Part shown: one piece after another, positions 60,716 to 64,000 of the stretch
Layout of the letters: each line of letters starts with the position of its first letter
How positions within the stretch are numbered: position 1 is the stretch's first letter
Source: CAMLIZ01 sp966212505
GTDB taxonomy: Bacteria > Pseudomonadota > Gammaproteobacteria > Burkholderiales > Burkholderiaceae_C
Length of the DNA stretch: 64,000 bases
Reading direction: 5' to 3'
Assembly (NCBI GenBank): GCA_966212505.1
Contig: CBIHRS010000020.1
Location: 20,501-84,500 of the forward strand
The notes under the pieces: generated by a model
The model's input: only the letters and a program-made list of their open reading frames with translations
What the model was told of the DNA's origin: nothing
The model's database searches: none
Program-made: the position numbers and the translations under genes

Positions 60716-62680
60716 ATGCCGCCCGAGGTTTCCGCCCCGCCCCTGCCCGACCTGGCGCTGCCGGCCCACCCGGCGCGCTGGAGCGGGCTGTGGCTGCTGC
60801 CGCTGATCCTGTCGCTGCTGCTGGTGGCCGCAGTGCTGCTGTGGCTGCGCCAAGCCGAGCAGCACGATCGCGAAGAGCAGCGCCAGGAGCTGATCTCCGA
60901 TGCGCTGTCGCTCGAGTCGCAGATCGAGAGCCGCATCGACGCCGAGCGCCAGCGCCTGCTCGACCTGGCCAAGCGGGTGGACACCACCGCCATCAGCGCC
61001 GGCGGCTTCGTCGGCATGCCCGAGGTGCTGCAGGGGCTGCACCGCTTCTGGGTCAGCATCACCTGGCTGGATGCCGACAACCGCCTGGTGGCCCAGTTGC
61101 CCGACCAGCGCCCGTTGCCCGATGCCGCGCGGCGCCCCAACGCACCGTCCACCGGGCTCTCGAGCCACATGTCGGCACCGCTGGCCTCCGGCGGGGCCCT
61201 GGTGGCCCGCTACTCGCCCACCGACATGCTGCGGCAGAACGTGCCCTGGTGGCTGGCCCGCAAGTACGACGTGCGCCTGGTCGACAGCATCGGCAACGTC
61301 ATCGCGACCAGCTTCGAGGGGCCGGAGCCGGCCAACCGCGAGGCCTACCGCGTCAGCATGGCGCCGACCATCAACGACACCTACCTGGAGCTGATCGCGC
61401 GCGACCGCATCAAGCCGTGGTACCGCACGCTGCCGGTCGCGCTGATCGGCGGCTTCGTGGTGCTGATCGTGCTGAGCACCGCGATGCTGCGGCGCCAGAT
61501 GCGCGAGGTGTCGCATGCCGAGGAGGCCTGGCGCACCGAGGCTGCCTGGCGCAGCGCGATGGAGGATTCGCTCACCGTGGGCCTGCGCGCGCGCGACCTC
61601 GAGGGCCGGCTGGTCTACGTGAACCGCACGCTGGCCGACATGGTGGGCTACAAGCCCGAGGAACTGGTCGGCCTGATGCCGCCCATGCCCTACTGGCCGC
61701 CCGACTCCATCGAGACCACGATGCAGCGCCACCTGCGCAACATGGCCGGCCATGCCCCGCGCGAAGGCTACGAGGCCACCTGGTGCCACCGCGACGGCCA
61801 CCGCTTCGAGGTGATGATCTTCGAGGCGCCGCTGGTCGACGCGCATGGCACGCACATCGGCTGGATGGGCAGCATCCTCGACATCACCGAGCGCAAGCGG
61901 CTCGAGGAGCGCGAGCGCCGGCAGACCGAGACCATGGCCCACCATGCGCGGCTGACGATGCTGGGCGAGGTGGCGTCCACGCTGGCGCACGAGCTCAACC
62001 AGCCGCTCACCGCCATCGCCAGCTACAACGCCGGCGTGCTCAATTCCATCCAGCGCCAGCCCGAGCCCGACCCGGTGGTGCTGCGCGCGCTGCAGCGCCT
62101 GGGCGAGCAGGCGGCGCACGCCGGCGCGATCGTGCAGCGCATCCGTGAATTCCTCACACGGCGCGAGCCGCGGCTCGAAGACTGCGACCTCAACGCGGTG
62201 GTGCGCGGCGCGCTCGACATCCTGCGCCGCGAGCTCGACCGCCATGCGGTCGACGTGCAGCTGCGGCTCGACGAGCGGCTGGGCCACATCGTCGCCGACC
62301 GCATCCTGATCGAGCAGGTGGCGGTGAACCTGATCCGCAACGCGACGGATGCGCTCGCCGGCCCTGGCGGCCGCCCGGCCGAGCGCCGCATCGACATCGT
62401 CACCTCGCGCAGCGCCGACGACCGCTTCGTGCGGCTCGACGTGCGCGACAACGGCCCCGGCCTGCAGGGCCAGCGCATCGATGCGCTGTGCGCGCCCTTC
62501 TACTCCACCAAGAGCGAGGGCATGGGCATGGGGCTGGCGATCTGCCGCTCGATCATCGAGGCCCACCATGGCGTGTTCGATGCCAGCGACGCGCGCGGCG
62601 GCGGCGCATGCTTCTCGCTCACGCTGCCGGTAGATTTGCAGCCTGTGGACCTGGCAGACGAAGAGTCGGAGGCAACATGA
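60716..62680 (+). CDS. dctS: Membrane sensor histidine kinase (DctS-like)
   Basis: 654 residues from the ATG at 60716. Membrane helices near 24-45 and 240-262 flank a periplasmic sensor of about 195 residues, followed by a PAS domain (about 280-390, RLVYVNRTLADMVGYKPEEL). Phospho-acceptor His near residue 425 in LAHELNQPLTAIASYNAG; then NLIRNATDAL (N box), DVRDNGPGL (G1) and GMGMGLAICRSIIEAHHG (G2). DctS senses dicarboxylates in Rhodobacter and controls dctPQM, and gene order here is the same. Overlaps the regulator by 4 bases. Confidence 0.93.
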   Translation: MPPEVSAPPLPDLALPAHPARWSGLWLLPLILSLLLVAAVLLWLRQAEQHDREEQRQELISDALSLESQIESRIDAERQRLLDLAKRVDTTAISAGGFVGMPEVLQGLHRFWVSITWLDADNRLVAQLPDQRPLPDAARRPNAPSTGLSSHMSAPLASGGALVARYSPTDMLRQNVPWWLARKYDVRLVDSIGNVIATSFEGPEPANREAYRVSMAPTINDTYLELIARDRIKPWYRTLPVALIGGFVVLIVLSTAMLRRQMREVSHAEEAWRTEAAWRSAMEDSLTVGLRARDLEGRLVYVNRTLADMVGYKPEELVGLMPPMPYWPPDSIETTMQRHLRNMAGHAPREGYEATWCHRDGHRFEVMIFEAPLVDAHGTHIGWMGSILDITERKRLEERERRQTETMAHHARLTMLGEVASTLAHELNQPLTAIASYNAGVLNSIQRQPEPDPVVLRALQRLGEQAAHAGAIVQRIREFLTRREPRLEDCDLNAVVRGALDILRRELDRHAVDVQLRLDERLGHIVADRILIEQVAVNLIRNATDALAGPGGRPAERRIDIVTSRSADDRFVRLDVRDNGPGLQGQRIDALCAPFYSTKSEGMGMGLAICRSIIEAHHGVFDASDARGGGACFSLTLPVDLQPVDLADEESEAT

Positions 62681-63282
62681 GCCGTATCGTGTATCTGGTC
62701 GACGACGAAGCCGCCGTGCTGGACGCGCTGTCGTTCATGCTCGGCTCGCGCGGCCTCGAGGTGCGCGCCTTCGACAACGGCCCGGCGCTGCTGGCCGCGC
62801 TGGATGCGGCGCCCAAGCCGGTGCGCGGCGTGATCATGCTCGACATCCGCATGGAGCCGATGTCGGGCCTGCGCGTGCACGACGAGCTGGTGGCCCGGCA
62901 GGTGCGCAACCCGGTGCTCTTTCTTTCCGGCCATGGCGACATCCCGATGGCGGTGGATGCGCTGAAGAAAGGCGCCTTCGACTTCCTCGAGAAGCCCTAC
63001 AGCGACAACGCGCTGGTCGACCGCATCGAGCAGGCGCTGGCGGTGGAGGCCGCCATGCACCAGGGCGACGCCGAAGCAGCCGAGCGCCGTGCGCGCCTGG
63101 GCAGCCTCACCGAACGCGAGCGCGAGGTGATGCTGCGCGTGGCCGCCGGCAAGCTCAACAAGGTGATCGCCGACGAACTGCATGTGTCGGTGCGCACGGT
63201 GGAGGTCCATCGCGCCCGCGTGTACGCCAAGCTGGGCGTGCGCTCGGCCGCCGAAGTGGCCACCGTGCTGGCCGCAACGTGA
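62677..63282 (+). CDS. dctR: Two-component response regulator, FixJ/DctR type
   Basis: 201 residues. Receiver domain about 1-115: VDDEAAVLDAL with the acidic pair, phospho-acceptor Asp56 in IMLDIRMEP, FLSGHGDIPMAVDALKKGA, and the switch Lys in FLEKPYSD. LuxR-type DNA-binding domain about 140-200, LTEREREVMLRVAAGKLNKV and SVRTVEVHRARVYAKLGV. It should activate the dctPQM operon when phosphorylated by DctS. ATGA overlap with dctS. Confidence 0.94.
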   Translation: MSRIVYLVDDEAAVLDALSFMLGSRGLEVRAFDNGPALLAALDAAPKPVRGVIMLDIRMEPMSGLRVHDELVARQVRNPVLFLSGHGDIPMAVDALKKGAFDFLEKPYSDNALVDRIEQALAVEAAMHQGDAEAAERRARLGSLTEREREVMLRVAAGKLNKVIADELHVSVRTVEVHRARVYAKLGVRSAAEVATVLAAT

Positions 63283-63425
63283 CGCACTGCGCACGCCCCG
63301 CCTCCGACATGTGACACGCGCTCAAGCGCGGCCCCCGCCCTCCCGATACCTCAAGGACAACACGTCGCGACGCCAGTGCTCGGTCGCGGTATCCGCTGTC
63401 CTTGTCGATCGGAAAGGGGCGCAAC

Positions 63426-63920
63426 ATGCACACCCTCTCTCTGCTGCGCGGCGCCGCGCTCTCCGGCGCTTGTGCCCTCGGCCTCGCCGCCAATGTGTCG
63501 GCCGAGGAATTCCAGCGCGAGCTGTGGGTCACCAGCGGCTTCCTCTCGCACCACACCCAGCACGCCTCGCGCTACAACCAGCACAACGACGGCCTCGGCC
63601 TCGAATGGCGCTGGGCCCAAGACTTCCAGCTCAACACCGGCCACTACCGCAACTCGCTGCGCCACGGCAGCACCTATGCCCAGCTTGGCTGGACCCCGTT
63701 CGACCACCAGCTCTCGCCCGACCTCAAATGGCAGGCCGGCGCCAGCGTCGGCGTGATCAACGGCTATCCGAAAGTGCGCCACGGCGGCTACTTCGCGACG
63801 CTGGTGCCCGCGATGACCCTCGAATGGGGGCGCGTGGGGGTGAACCTGCTCTACATCCCGTCGGTGGGAAAGCGGGTGGATGGGGCGTATGCGGTGCAGC
63901 TGAAGTTCAAGGCGTTCTGA
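63426..63920 (+). CDS. Small outer-membrane beta-barrel candidate, PagP-like
   Basis: 164 residues from the ATG at 63426, with a GGAAAGG ribosome binding site. Sec signal peptide cut near residue 27 (VSA-EE). The mature part alternates hydrophobic and polar residues in short strands with aromatic girdles, and ends in Phe: GLGLEWRWAQDFQLNTGHYR, VGVNLLYIPSVGKRV, AYAVQLKFKAF. The last third resembles the C-terminus of the lipid A palmitoyltransferase PagP (TYIPG, then strand with final Phe). Catalytic residues cannot be assigned, so the enzyme role is a guess. It lies between dctR and fliE. Confidence 0.6.
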   Translation: MHTLSLLRGAALSGACALGLAANVSAEEFQRELWVTSGFLSHHTQHASRYNQHNDGLGLEWRWAQDFQLNTGHYRNSLRHGSTYAQLGWTPFDHQLSPDLKWQAGASVGVINGYPKVRHGGYFATLVPAMTLEWGRVGVNLLYIPSVGKRVDGAYAVQLKFKAF

Positions 63921-63938
63921 CGAGCGGCTTCGCCGTCG

Positions 63939-64000
63939 TCAGACTTGCATGTTCATGATGTCCGAATAAGCCTGCACCAGCCGGTTGCGTACCTGCAACG
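63939..64000 (-). CDS. fliE: Flagellar hook-basal body protein FliE, C-terminal fragment
   Basis: The minus strand reads LQVRNRLVQAYSDIMNMQV and stops (TCA at 63939-63941), running off the right edge. This matches the strongly conserved FliE C-terminus, which forms the junction between the MS ring and the rod. Only 19 full codons are present. With ycgR at the other edge, it marks flagellar loci on both sides of the window. Confidence 0.85.
   Translation of the reverse strand, partial: LQVRNRLVQAYSDIMNMQV

Overview
This is a 64 kb, very GC-rich stretch of a bacterial chromosome, densely packed with genes on both strands. Gene content and order point to a betaproteobacterium of the order Burkholderiales, probably near the Rubrivivax/Leptothrix/Methylibium (Sphaerotilaceae) group. 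The supporting blocks are rpsP-rimM-trmD-rplS, folK-pcnB-HAD-hda, rpsT beside a DUF3579 gene and argD-argF, an orn/M48/rsgA run, and a kynBUA cluster facing a 2-aminobenzoate-CoA ligase operon. This placement is inferred from gene order and protein style; no database search was possible. I see no insertion sequence, prophage, CRISPR array, rRNA or tRNA.

Layout. 1-265: tail of the flagellar brake gene ycgR. 266-4124: secreted peroxiredoxin, phospholipase D lipoprotein, LysR regulator, glutathione transferase. 4238-7651: LPS inner-core genes (waaC, DUF4254, waaF-like, WaaE-like GT2). 7676-9791: ComEA-like protein, patatin phospholipase, and a secreted protein with a Gly/His tail. 9898-15185: dnaE, trhO and a hydrolase. 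15200-19610: DUF599, a quinone reductase/pirin pair divergent from its LysR regulator, gluQ, an FKBP isomerase. 19679-26944: RhlE-like helicase with a long structured leader, DUF2087, orn, M48 protease, rsgA, CobD-like, Nudix. 27014-29123: ribosomal-protein/tRNA-modification operon. 29297-39486: phosphate uptake pair, a nucleoside kinase/folK/pcnB/hda series, AI-2E-type membrane protein, SirB1, murJ. 39660-42700: rpsT and arginine genes. 42700-44875: a metallophosphoesterase overlapping a Ser/Thr kinase fused to a universal-stress domain.

44818-48417 holds a Tat-exported amidohydrolase, DUF3052, a YkgJ cysteine-cluster protein, and a VOC/AraC pair. 48555-53857 is the metabolic centrepiece: divergent operons for tryptophan to anthranilate (kynB-kynU-kynA) and for CoA activation of an aryl acid, most likely anthranilate (ligase, thioesterase, RidA-like), with a perfect palindrome between them. 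53880-55586 is a bactofilin cell-shape operon (M23 peptidase, coiled-coil membrane protein, bactofilin). 55744-57502: acetyltransferase, AraC regulator, MAPEG protein. 57568-63282: a DctPQM TRAP transporter divergent from its DctS/DctR-type two-component system. 63426-63920 is a small outer-membrane barrel candidate, and the window ends in the 3' end of fliE. Flagellar genes therefore lie at both edges, with about 63 kb of mostly housekeeping and metabolic genes between.

A recurring regulatory theme is a -10-like hexamer ending only 6-8 bases (10 at trhO) before the start codon at about a dozen genes (for example dnaE, trhO, kynB, dctS, both AraC genes). This suggests frequent leaderless transcripts.
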